From the NCBI GenBank assembly GCA_043809805.1, contig JBDROR010000208.1, positions 1 through 22,139 on the forward strand: a DNA stretch of 22,139 nt. Direction: 5' to 3'. The notes below the pieces were generated by a model. The model had not been told where the DNA came from. It saw only the letters and a program-made list of their open reading frames with translations, and did no database searches. Position 1 is the first letter of the stretch; every line of letters begins with the position of its first letter. This document shows positions 5,427 to 12,962 of this stretch, in pieces. The translations under genes and the position numbers were made by a program. The DNA comes from JAQUKH01 sp043809805. Its GTDB lineage: Bacteria; JACRDZ01; JAQUKH01.

Positions 5427-7523
5427 ATGAAATTATTTTTATTATTCTTTTCTTCCCTTTTATGCTTTAAAGTTTTATACGCGGAACCCGCGATTATAAA
5501 ATCAGCCAGTCCGGATATAAGTAATACCTCCGGCTCCACTGAAATAACTATTACAGGCGAAAATTTTGATGCCGCCTGCAGGGTGTATCTTGAGGCAGGA
5601 GGCCCGTATTTAACAGGCGGTGTAAAAGTTAATGGCTTTGCGTGTGAAGTCTGTGTAGCGGGCAATTATGCGTATGTGGCAGATGTCTGGTCAGGGCTGC
5701 AAATTATTGATATTAGTGATTCTATTAACCCTAAAATAGTAAGCAGTTTGGATACTCCAGGTTATGCGTTTGACGTATGTGTGTTAGGCGATTACGCGTA
5801 TATTGCGGATTGGAACGCGGGATTGCAAATAATAGATATACGAAACCCTCTCCGTCCAGGCATAGTAAGCGGTTTAGGTACCAATGGTTGCGCGGTTAAG
5901 GTGTGTATATCGGGTAATTACGCGTATGTCGCGACTAAAAATAATGGGGTGCGGATAATAGATATAACTGTTCCAGCCAGACCTAAAATAGTAAGTAAAA
6001 TAGATATTAGCGGCAATATAACGGGAATTTATATAGCAGGCGGTTATGCTTATGTGTCAGATAAAGAGACGGGGTTCTCCATAATAAATGTCCGTAATCC
6101 AGTTAGTCCTGTTATTAAAGGCCGGGCAGTAATTCCGGGAGGCGCTTCCGGAGTTTATGTGTCAAGTAATTATGCTTATCTTGCGGATGAAGAAACAGGG
6201 CTGCAAATAATAAATATTACTAATCCTTCTAATCCCATTAAGGAAGGCCGAATTAATATGCAAGGTCAGGCGGCTGGAATATCCATAGCCGGCAATTACA
6301 TGTATATCTCGGAAAAAAATAGCGGATTACAAATTATGGATATGAGTAATCCTGTTAAACCCCATGTGGTAAGCAAGCTGAATATTGCGGGCACAAGGGG
6401 AATTTTTGTTTCAGGTAATTACGCGTATATAATCGAAGAGACAGGATTAAAAATTGTGGATATAAGCAATCAGATTAGTCCTAATATTATAGATATTATT
6501 GATACTAATGGATACATAGATGGAATCTGTTCGGCGGGCGAATATGCTTATGTTATAAACAATAATACAGAATTAAACATAATCAAAACAGGCGATATGG
6601 CCGGTTCTAGACTAGTGTCCAGTTTTAAAAGTCAAAATAGACTGTATGAAATCAGCTTATTGCGTAATTATGCCTATATTGCGAGTGGAAAAGACGGGTT
6701 GCAAATAATGGATGTGATAAATTCTTCCAATGCCAAAATAATAGGTGGTGTAAACAGCGGCGGGAATACGATTAGTGTTAGTATAGCGGATAACCATGCG
6801 TATGTATTAAATGATACGGGAGATTTGCGGATAATAGATATAAATAATTATGATAACCCTAGAATAGTTGGTTCTATTAACAGCAATAGCAGTCCTCTTG
6901 GGATTGATGTCGCGGGTAATTATATTTATATTGCGGATGGAGTATTGGGATTAGGAATAGTATATATAGATAACCGCTCCGATCCAAGGCTAGTTGGCCA
7001 TATTAATACTTATGGCAATGTAGTGGGGGTGCATGCCGTTGGTAATTATGCTTATGCTGCGGATGGGAACACAGGGCTGAAAGTGATAGATATACGAAAT
7101 AAGGCCGTAAAAAACAGGATTGTAGGCAGTATTGTCACCCCGGGTTACGCGAACGGGATTTATGTATCAGATAAATTCGCGTATGTCGCGGATGGGAGAG
7201 GCGGGTTGCAGGTAGTAGATATAAGTAATCCGAATGATCCAATAATAGTAAACAGTGTTGGCGCTTATTACGCGTCAAAGATATTCGCGATGGGTAAATA
7301 TGCATATGTTGCTGATGGGAGTTTGGTAATGGTACTGCATAAATTGAGCACAAGCTATTCTCTTCACCAAGCGAAAATAATTAATAATAAAGTAATAAAA
7401 GCTGTAATCCCGAAGGAATTAATGCCGGGTAAATATAACATAAAAATAATAAGGGCAAATAACCATTCGCCCCTACATGAACAAACTGTACTTCATAACA
7501 AGCTGACGATAACAAAGCTCTAA
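5427..7523 (+). CDS. Secreted LVIVD-repeat beta-propeller protein flanked by TIG-domain halves
   Basis: A 698-residue exported protein. A signal peptide (MKLFLLFFSSLLCFKVLYA) precedes residues 20-60, which look like the first strands of an IPT/TIG domain (SASPDISNTSGSTEITITGE). About thirteen to fourteen repeats of roughly 40 residues follow, each with a GNYAYVAD-like strand and a GLQIIDI-like strand, the LVIVD pattern that folds as a beta-propeller. The tail (about 640-698, with VIKAVIPKELMPGKYNIKII) looks like the last strands of the same TIG domain, so the propeller seems to sit inside it. The substrate or ligand is unknown; a cell-surface or adhesion role is a guess. The start has GAGGAG 7 nt upstream. 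A family-C palindrome is translated near the C-terminus (RANNHSPLH). Confidence 0.85.
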   Translation: MKLFLLFFSSLLCFKVLYAEPAIIKSASPDISNTSGSTEITITGENFDAACRVYLEAGGPYLTGGVKVNGFACEVCVAGNYAYVADVWSGLQIIDISDSINPKIVSSLDTPGYAFDVCVLGDYAYIADWNAGLQIIDIRNPLRPGIVSGLGTNGCAVKVCISGNYAYVATKNNGVRIIDITVPARPKIVSKIDISGNITGIYIAGGYAYVSDKETGFSIINVRNPVSPVIKGRAVIPGGASGVYVSSNYAYLADEETGLQIINITNPSNPIKEGRINMQGQAAGISIAGNYMYISEKNSGLQIMDMSNPVKPHVVSKLNIAGTRGIFVSGNYAYIIEETGLKIVDISNQISPNIIDIIDTNGYIDGICSAGEYAYVINNNTELNIIKTGDMAGSRLVSSFKSQNRLYEISLLRNYAYIASGKDGLQIMDVINSSNAKIIGGVNSGGNTISVSIADNHAYVLNDTGDLRIIDINNYDNPRIVGSINSNSSPLGIDVAGNYIYIADGVLGLGIVYIDNRSDPRLVGHINTYGNVVGVHAVGNYAYAADGNTGLKVIDIRNKAVKNRIVGSIVTPGYANGIYVSDKFAYVADGRGGLQVVDISNPNDPIIVNSVGAYYASKIFAMGKYAYVADGSLVMVLHKLSTSYSLHQAKIINNKVIKAVIPKELMPGKYNIKIIRANNHSPLHEQTVLHNKLTITKL
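7452..7476 (+). repeat. Family-C palindrome inside the LVIVD gene
   Basis: AGGGCAAAT-AACC-ATTCGCCCCTAC is an imperfect hairpin (one mismatch) of the GTAGGGGCGA...TCGCCC type also seen at 17048-17073 and 22087-22112. It is read in frame as RANNHSPLH, close to the C-terminus. Confidence 0.6.
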
Positions 7524-7610
7524 ATCCTAAACTTGAAACCCAACATTACCTACAAGGCTAAAGTTGTTGTAAGAAAAGTTTATTTGCAAAAGGCATTTAA
7601 TGGCGGATTG

Positions 7611-7825
7611 AGAAACCCCGAAGGGGTATAATACCATAGCGATGGGTGCAGCCCATCGATGAATTCAACAATAAACAAAAAAGCCCTGAAAGGGCGTAAT
7701 GAAAAACAGATGAGAAATATATTTGGGATTAATTTATATCGCCCTTTCAGGGCTTTTATATTTCACGGGCTCTATTTCACAGGGCTTTACCCTGTGCTGT
7801 TATATCGTGCCCTTTCAGGGCAAAC
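7611..7825. repeat. Family-F palindrome cluster (MITE-like), non-coding
   Basis: This fills most of the 7524-7879 gap. Hairpins in order are CCCCGAAGGGG (7616-7626), CGATGGGTGCAGCCCATCG (7640-7658), AGCCCTGAAAGGGCG (7682-7696), CGCCCTTTCAGGGCTTTT (7740-7757), CACAGGGCTTTACCCTGTG (7778-7796) and GCCCTTTCAGGGC (7809-7821). The third and fourth form terminal inverted repeats of about 18 bp around a 43-bp core, giving a MITE-like unit of about 78 bp. No gene is convincing here; a 60-codon open frame through it is repeat-derived. Confidence 0.75.
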
Positions 7826-7879
7826 ATATAATTGGTTTTGATATTCACGTTATTAGAATTTAGTGTTTGAATTTATACT

Positions 7880-8167
7880 CTATCCATATCGAAATGCCAC
7901 ACCAGCTCCTCCTCGAGGATATTTCCAATCGATGTTACTATAAGGACAGGCTATTTTGCAGGTGCCGCATTCAAAGCAGTTTTCAAAGGCGGCGTGAATC
8001 TCATTTTTTGTTTCTTCCCACGTATACGTAGCTACAGGACAGGTATAAGTGCATTCCCGATTTTCACATTCCCGGCATTTTTGTTGATCAATAACTTTGA
8101 GATGCGGTTCTTTATCCGCGTCTATTTTCGTAAGGTAAATTTTGTCTTCGAGACTTAATTTTTTCAT
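7880..8167 (-). CDS. fixX: FixX-type ferredoxin-like protein
   Basis: A 95-residue ferredoxin partner of FixC. Eight cysteines sit in two groups, C31-x2-C34-x4-C39-x3-C43 and C64-x2-C67-x2-C70-x3-C74, followed by the family-typical tail NIDWKYPRGGAGVAFRYG. It probably relays electrons to or from the FixC flavoprotein at the membrane, coupled to quinone. I chose the ATG at 8165-8167 (MKKLSLEDK) because GGAGAG lies 6 nt before it. The open frame continues 20 codons further upstream only because it runs into the repeat at 8217. It lies downstream of fixC on the same strand, separated by a family-A repeat. Confidence 0.9.
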   Translation of the reverse strand: MKKLSLEDKIYLTKIDADKEPHLKVIDQQKCRECENRECTYTCPVATYTWEETKNEIHAAFENCFECGTCKIACPYSNIDWKYPRGGAGVAFRYG

Positions 8168-8216
8168 TTGTAACTCTCCGTAACTTGTTGATAATACTAT
8201 ATTTTTTAATACATAA

Positions 8217-8285
8217 GGTAGCCGCAACCTTTAGGTTGCGTGTTTATTAGGTAATCAATATCGCAGGCTAAAGCCTGCGGCTACC
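8217..8285. repeat. Family-A palindromic element between fixC and fixX
   Basis: GGTAGCCGCA...TGCGGCTACC outer arms with the GCAACC-TTTA-GGTTGC and CGCAGGC-TAAA-GCCTGCG hairpins. The 56-bp core is lengthened to 69 bp by a longer central spacer. As mRNA it would fold between the two cistrons and could act as a processing or stability element. Confidence 0.88.
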
Positions 8286-8317
8286 AATCCAATTTCCATT
8301 ACTTTATACCAATTACA

Positions 8318-9700
8318 TTACCAGTGCGTTGCCACAAAATCCGTTATTTTCTTAGAAAATCCGTAATAGAACGATTTCATGGCATTGCGTAATTGAACCA
8401 TTTTGATTGCAAACGGGATAGCCCCGATTCCATCATTGAATTTGTTCATAATCTTTTCTTCCACTATTTCTTTTGGAGTTTCAGAAATAGTAAATACTTC
8501 AGTAAGAATGTTAGCAAGTTCTTTAGGCCATTTATTAAACAACTCAGGGCTTTTGCTCAAAACTTCAGGAACCTCGCTATATTTTTTCATATCCTTGAAC
8601 ACAAAACTGTTTTCCAATTTACTTACATAATTTGAAAGGGTAACGGAAGAAAAATCGTTTTTCTCCTTTGCTTCAAGAATAGTTTCCGCAGCCATTATTC
8701 CTGAAGCCATAGCCAGGTTTGAACCTTCGTGAAGAGGCGAGGTGTTAATAAAACCAGCCGCGTCGCCCACTAATAATAATCCGTCTTTTACAAGCTTTGG
8801 TATTTTTTTGTATCCTCCCTCAGGAATCATATGCGCGGCGTATTCTAAGGTTTTGCCGCCGCGAAGCAAAGGCCTGATACATGGGTGATTTTTAAAATGG
8901 TCAAGGATATCATTAGGATTGAGTTTAGCTTTCATAATATCACTAATTACCACGCCAATCCCGATTGAAATGCTTGTTTTGTTAGTATAGAGAAAGCCTG
9001 ATCCATGCAAACCCTGCACTGCGTCGCCGTAAAACTCAAAGGCTGTACCTTCATTTCCTTCAAGGTGGAATCTATCTTCAATTACTTTTGCCGGCAGTTC
9101 AATGACTTCTTTAACAGCAACAGCCATGAAATGTTCATCAAACTTTTCCCGCATTCCTTCTTTAAGAGCAATGGTAGAGTTGGCGCCTTCGGCGCAGATA
9201 ACCACGTCCGCGAAAATTTGTCCTTCTTCTTTTGACGTTCCTCCGGCAACTCTGGTCTGTACACCAACTACTTTCCCATTTTCATCTTTTATCAGCTCAT
9301 CAACAACAGAATTACATAGAAGTGTTACCCCTGCTTTTTCAGCTTCTTCCGCGAACCACTTATCAAATTTCGCGCGCAAAACTGTGAATATGTTATTATA
9401 CGGAGGCCGGTTAAATTCATTATTTTTAAAACTGAAGAACGTCTCCGACTCTGGTGAGAGAAGGGCGAAACACCTTTTGGAAACATTTCTTTCTACAGGC
9501 GCCCCTTTTCCCCAGAAATCAGGGATGATCTTATTCAAAATCGTGGTGAGTATAACACCCCCCATCACATTTTTTGAGCCGGGATATTTCCCTCTTTCCA
9601 GAAGAACAACGTTTTTCATCCCTCTTTGCGCCAGAGTCAGAGCGGCAGTAGTTCCCGCGGGCCCCCCGCCAATAATAATTACGTTAAATTTCTCTTTCAA
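8318..9700 (-). CDS. fixC: FixC-type flavoprotein (ETF:quinone oxidoreductase-like)
   Basis: A 460-residue FAD flavoprotein. The N-terminal Rossmann motif is GGGPAG at residues 11-16 (VIIIGGGPAGTTAALTLAQRG), and the second FAD-binding motif is LLVGDAAGFIN. The region KGAPVERNVSKR and the hydrophobic C-terminal stretch fit FixC/ETF-QO. It would move electrons between an electron-transfer flavoprotein and quinone, with FixX as partner. The start is TTG at 9698-9700: AAGGAG lies 9 nt upstream and a sigma70-like promoter overlaps the more distal ATG candidates, which would fall in the -10 or -35 box. FixA and FixB, the usual ETF subunits, are not in this window. Confidence 0.88.
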   Translation of the reverse strand: MKEKFNVIIIGGGPAGTTAALTLAQRGMKNVVLLERGKYPGSKNVMGGVILTTILNKIIPDFWGKGAPVERNVSKRCFALLSPESETFFSFKNNEFNRPPYNNIFTVLRAKFDKWFAEEAEKAGVTLLCNSVVDELIKDENGKVVGVQTRVAGGTSKEEGQIFADVVICAEGANSTIALKEGMREKFDEHFMAVAVKEVIELPAKVIEDRFHLEGNEGTAFEFYGDAVQGLHGSGFLYTNKTSISIGIGVVISDIMKAKLNPNDILDHFKNHPCIRPLLRGGKTLEYAAHMIPEGGYKKIPKLVKDGLLLVGDAAGFINTSPLHEGSNLAMASGIMAAETILEAKEKNDFSSVTLSNYVSKLENSFVFKDMKKYSEVPEVLSKSPELFNKWPKELANILTEVFTISETPKEIVEEKIMNKFNDGIGAIPFAIKMVQLRNAMKSFYYGFSKKITDFVATHW

Positions 9701-9728
9701 TGTTGATGTCTCCTTATTTCGTCGCGTA

Positions 9729-9757
9729 AGCATATAAAATAAATCAATTTTTGTCAA
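9729..9757 (-). promoter_or_regulatory. Sigma70-type promoter of fixCX
   Basis: On the minus strand TTGACA (9757-9752), a 17-bp spacer and TATGCT (9734-9729). Transcription would start about 9722, leaving a 20-nt leader with AAGGAG before the TTG start of fixC. Confidence 0.6.
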
Positions 9758-9803
9758 GTTTTTAGTTCTATTGCCGATTCATGCTTTGTTTATTGAAGCG
9801 TCT

Positions 9804-9832
9804 TTGTCATTCCGAACGAAGTGAGGAATCTT
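9804..9832 (+). repeat. Family-E repeat copy upstream of the TonB receptor gene
   Basis: TTGTCATTCCGAACGAAGTG followed by AGGAATCTT. It is the same family as the copies at 17082-17233 and 20304-20334. Sequences of this type are common in many metagenome-derived genomes. Confidence 0.8.
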
Positions 9833-9899
9833 ATACTAACAATTGTGCGGTTGAAATGGCAATTTTGGTATTATCAAAAATAGCTAGGAGGATTGGAAG

Positions 9900-11933
9900 A
9901 TGAAAATGTGTGTATTGATATTAGCAAGTATTCTGGTTTTTGGAACTGGATTTGATATTATGGCGCGGGAGGGAATAACCGAAGAGGAACTTCTTTTTAT
10001 GGAGATTCCGATTGTAGTAACCGCGGCTAAAAGAGAACAGCCAATTACTGAGGCGCCGGCTGCCGTGACTGTTATCACGGCTGAAGATATTAAACAGTCA
10101 GGAGCAACAAATATTCCTGATATTTTGCGAACGGTTCCCGGAGTGGATATGATGGCAATAACGGCCAGGGACCAGCAAGTTAGTATCCGTGGATTTAAGG
10201 AGTATATGAGCGATAAATTGTTGGTGATGATTGATGGACGTTCAATCTATTGGGATGCCGAGGGTTGTGTTTTCTGGGATTCAATTCCAATCAGTTTAGA
10301 AGAAATTGAACGAATTGAGATAGTTAAGAGCCCCAGTTCCTCGCTTTATGGGGCGAATGCTTACTGCGGTGTAATAAATATTATTACCAAGTCTCTGGAT
10401 AAGCTTAAGGGTACAAAAGTTGGCTTAACCGGTGGTGACCACAATACCCTTCTTGCCTCAGTAGTTCATTCAGGAGTGAATGAAAAAATTAGCTACAAGG
10501 TCTCGACGGAATTGGATAGAACAAATGAATGGAGAAATAAGGATGAAAAGGCCGGGGAGATATCCCGGGTGAATGCCCTGGTTGAATACAAAATTGGTGA
10601 AGAAAACGAACTCTCCGTTTCAGGGGGAAGGGCTCATTGGAAAGATAGAAAATTGTTTACTGCCGAAGCGTTAGGGACGGGAAAGTTGACCGGTAATTTC
10701 GATTATCTTCAATTAAACTATAACTGTTCAAATATCAAATTCCGTACATTTCTAAAAAAAGAGAATGTCGATACTCACCAGTTAAGAACGGGTGAAATAC
10801 GGCCATGGCGTACAGAAACATATGATGCGGAAATTCAACATTCTATGAATATTGGGGAAAGAAATTTCCTTGTCTCGGGCGCCAGCTGCCGGTACAATGT
10901 GATTGGAAAAAATAGTTTTATTCCTGAAAAAAATAGCCAGAATCTTTGGGCGTTTTTTCTTGAAGATGAAATTAAGATTATGGATAGATCCAAGTTGACT
11001 TTAGGAGGGAGGTATGACTGGCATCCTCTGATCAAGGAACGTTTCTCGCCGAGAGGCAATATCCTGTATTCTTTAAATGATCACGTTTTCAGATTATCAG
11101 TTGGGAAGGCATATCACAACCCCTCATTTATTGATTCTTATATGTACTATGAAGAATACGGAACAATACCTCTTCCTTCTCCGCTTCCTCCAGTTCCCGT
11201 ATCATACTTTTACAATGGGAATAAGAACCTCAAGCCGGAAGGCATTACCTCCTATGAAGCGGGATATCGGGCGGCCTGGTTTAAAAAAAGGGTTGTTACA
11301 GACTTGAATCTATTCTATAATGAATATACTGATTTATTCACATATACTAAAACTACTACTCCATATACCTCAGCTGAATTAATAGCGCTGCTTGGTTTTG
11401 ACCCTGGTTTGACGATCATTAAAAGTATAAGCAGTATACGCCAAAATGGGGGAGACAGCAAAGGAGTTGGCGGAGAGATTGACATTGATGTCTTGATTAA
11501 TAGCTGGCTTTCCGGAAATGCCAACTATTCTTATCAGCAAATTACGGACCAGGAAGATGATCTTTTTACAACTATAGTTGATGAGAAAAACAAAATGCGG
11601 CCGCAATATCCCAAAAATAAGGTAAATGCTGGATTAAAAATGAAACTGGAAAATGGCATTTCAGCCAACTTTGTCGCTCATTGGGTAGATAAAACCGGAA
11701 GATACATTTATGATCTTGAGGGAAATGAATATCTGGCTGATATAGATGCTTATACGATTTTCAATACCAGGGTAGGATATACTTTTCTGAAGGGTAATGC
11801 CGAGGTTTCCCTGTCGGCCTTTAATATTTTTAATGATAAGCATTATGAATATCCATCAGGGGTAAACTTACCGGATTTCAGCAGTGATGAGATTGGAAGA
11901 AGGGTTGCCGCAAATGTAAGTTACAAATTCTAA
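9900..11933 (+). CDS. TonB-dependent outer-membrane receptor
   Basis: A 677-residue TonB-dependent receptor. A signal peptide (about residues 1-21) precedes a possible TonB box region EIPIVVTAAKR. The plug domain spans about 45-165, with AEDIKQSGATNIPDILRTVP, VSIRGF, LLVMIDGRSIYWD and EIERIEIVKSPSSSLYGANA. A 22-strand-type barrel follows and ends in the Phe-terminated strand RRVAANVSYKF. The substrate is unknown. AGGAGG lies 8 nt upstream of the ATG. It is the first gene of a same-strand run with a substrate-binding protein, a histidine kinase and c-di-GMP proteins, which suggests a sensing rather than purely nutritional role. No inner-membrane ABC permease or ATPase is present. Confidence 0.92.
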   Translation: MKMCVLILASILVFGTGFDIMAREGITEEELLFMEIPIVVTAAKREQPITEAPAAVTVITAEDIKQSGATNIPDILRTVPGVDMMAITARDQQVSIRGFKEYMSDKLLVMIDGRSIYWDAEGCVFWDSIPISLEEIERIEIVKSPSSSLYGANAYCGVINIITKSLDKLKGTKVGLTGGDHNTLLASVVHSGVNEKISYKVSTELDRTNEWRNKDEKAGEISRVNALVEYKIGEENELSVSGGRAHWKDRKLFTAEALGTGKLTGNFDYLQLNYNCSNIKFRTFLKKENVDTHQLRTGEIRPWRTETYDAEIQHSMNIGERNFLVSGASCRYNVIGKNSFIPEKNSQNLWAFFLEDEIKIMDRSKLTLGGRYDWHPLIKERFSPRGNILYSLNDHVFRLSVGKAYHNPSFIDSYMYYEEYGTIPLPSPLPPVPVSYFYNGNKNLKPEGITSYEAGYRAAWFKKRVVTDLNLFYNEYTDLFTYTKTTTPYTSAELIALLGFDPGLTIIKSISSIRQNGGDSKGVGGEIDIDVLINSWLSGNANYSYQQITDQEDDLFTTIVDEKNKMRPQYPKNKVNAGLKMKLENGISANFVAHWVDKTGRYIYDLEGNEYLADIDAYTIFNTRVGYTFLKGNAEVSLSAFNIFNDKHYEYPSGVNLPDFSSDEIGRRVAANVSYKF

Positions 11934-12032
11934 ATGGTTTTGTTTAGGAAAATTGTAATCGGTCAGTTATGGGGGATAGTTTTTTTTACACCTCTTTTGC
12001 GAAAGCGCCAAACTCAAGTAATAAGCTATAAA

Positions 12033-12962
12033 ATGAAAAAAAAGATTTTCTTGTTCGCTATTTTTTGCTGGGCGTTTCCCATGGTTTGGTGTTCTGCGGA
12101 TGAGCAAACAGCGGTTGCAGTTATTTTCTCGTCTGATATTGAACCTTATCAGCAGGCGTGGAGGAGCTTTAAAGAATTTCTTGATCAGAAAAAAGTGGCG
12201 CTGCGGGTTTCTAAATATAACTTAAAAGAAAAGCAGCCGGAGGCGATTTGTTCGGAAATAAACAAAGAAAAACCTGATCTGGTTTTTACACTGGGGAGCG
12301 CGGCATCAAAATTAGCAAAAGAAAAAATAGGGGATATTCCAGTCTTGTTTTGTATGGTTATGGACCCGCAAGCAGTTATTGGTTTAAATATTACCGGTGT
12401 ATCAATGGATATCCCCGCTATGATGAAACTGGAAAATATAAAAAGGGTTCTTCCCGATGTTAAAAAAATCGGGTTGATTTACTCGTTTAAATTAACCCAA
12501 CAATATGAAAAAATATTACAAGCATCCGAAGAATTGGGATTTCAAATTATCGGAATGGAAATTGCCTCAGGGAAGGAACTCCATTCGGCGCTTAAAGAGA
12601 TGTCCCATCAGATAGATTGTTTCTTAATGATACCTGATCCTGAAATATATTTTCCGCAGTCGGTGAAGTATCTTTTACTTGAGAGTTTAAGAAATAAATT
12701 TAAGGTTGTTGGGCTGTCTTCATTTTACACTAAGGCAGGGGCGCTGGTTTCTTTTGACTGCGATTATAAAGATTTAGGCCGGCAAGCGGGAAAAATCGCC
12801 CTGCGGATATTTAATGGAGAAAAGCCGAATGATATAAAGTTCATAATACCGGGAAAAATAAAAGTTTCGATAAATTTAATAACCGCTGAGAGGCTGGGGA
12901 TAGAAATTTCTCAGGATATAATCAAAGAAGCCATTGTTTTTGGGGGAGAGATTTTTGAATGA
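12033..12962 (+). CDS. ABC-type substrate-binding protein (PF04392-like), exported
   Basis: About 309 residues. The N-terminus MKKKIFLFAIFCWAFPMVWC is a signal peptide, cleaved probably around CSA-DEQ. The body is a periplasmic-binding fold typical of ABC_sub_bind proteins: AVAVIFSSDIEPYQQAWRSF, DLVFTLGSAASKLA, DIPVLFCMV, NITGVSMDIP and a lobe-two stretch GLSSFYTKAGALVSFDCDY. The frame is open back to an ATG at 11934 directly after the TonB stop; I prefer 12033 because it begins the signal peptide, but neither start has a good ribosome site. It overlaps the kinase gene by 4 bp and has no permease nearby, so it probably presents a ligand to the kinase. Confidence 0.8.
   Translation: MKKKIFLFAIFCWAFPMVWCSADEQTAVAVIFSSDIEPYQQAWRSFKEFLDQKKVALRVSKYNLKEKQPEAICSEINKEKPDLVFTLGSAASKLAKEKIGDIPVLFCMVMDPQAVIGLNITGVSMDIPAMMKLENIKRVLPDVKKIGLIYSFKLTQQYEKILQASEELGFQIIGMEIASGKELHSALKEMSHQIDCFLMIPDPEIYFPQSVKYLLLESLRNKFKVVGLSSFYTKAGALVSFDCDYKDLGRQAGKIALRIFNGEKPNDIKFIIPGKIKVSINLITAERLGIEISQDIIKEAIVFGGEIFE

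Noticed and set aside
5342..5665. 108-codon N-terminal extension of rlmN
   Set aside because: It runs antisense through the LVIVD start and promoter; RlmN proteins begin at about MDIFNLAEIL.
5640..7320. Tandem DNA repeat or CRISPR-like array
   Set aside because: The periodicity is at protein level (LVIVD repeats); nucleotide units are divergent and there are no spacers.
7659..7841. 60-codon open frame in the 7.6-kb palindrome cluster
   Set aside because: It consists entirely of family-F hairpins and has no coding character.
9102..9737. 211-codon plus-strand open frame opposite fixC
   Set aside because: It is an antisense shadow of the FAD-binding coding region; no family resemblance.
9851..9874. 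Promoter for the TonB receptor gene (TTGAAA...TATTAT)
   Set aside because: The spacer is only 12 bp; no acceptable sigma70 pair was found in 9758-9885.
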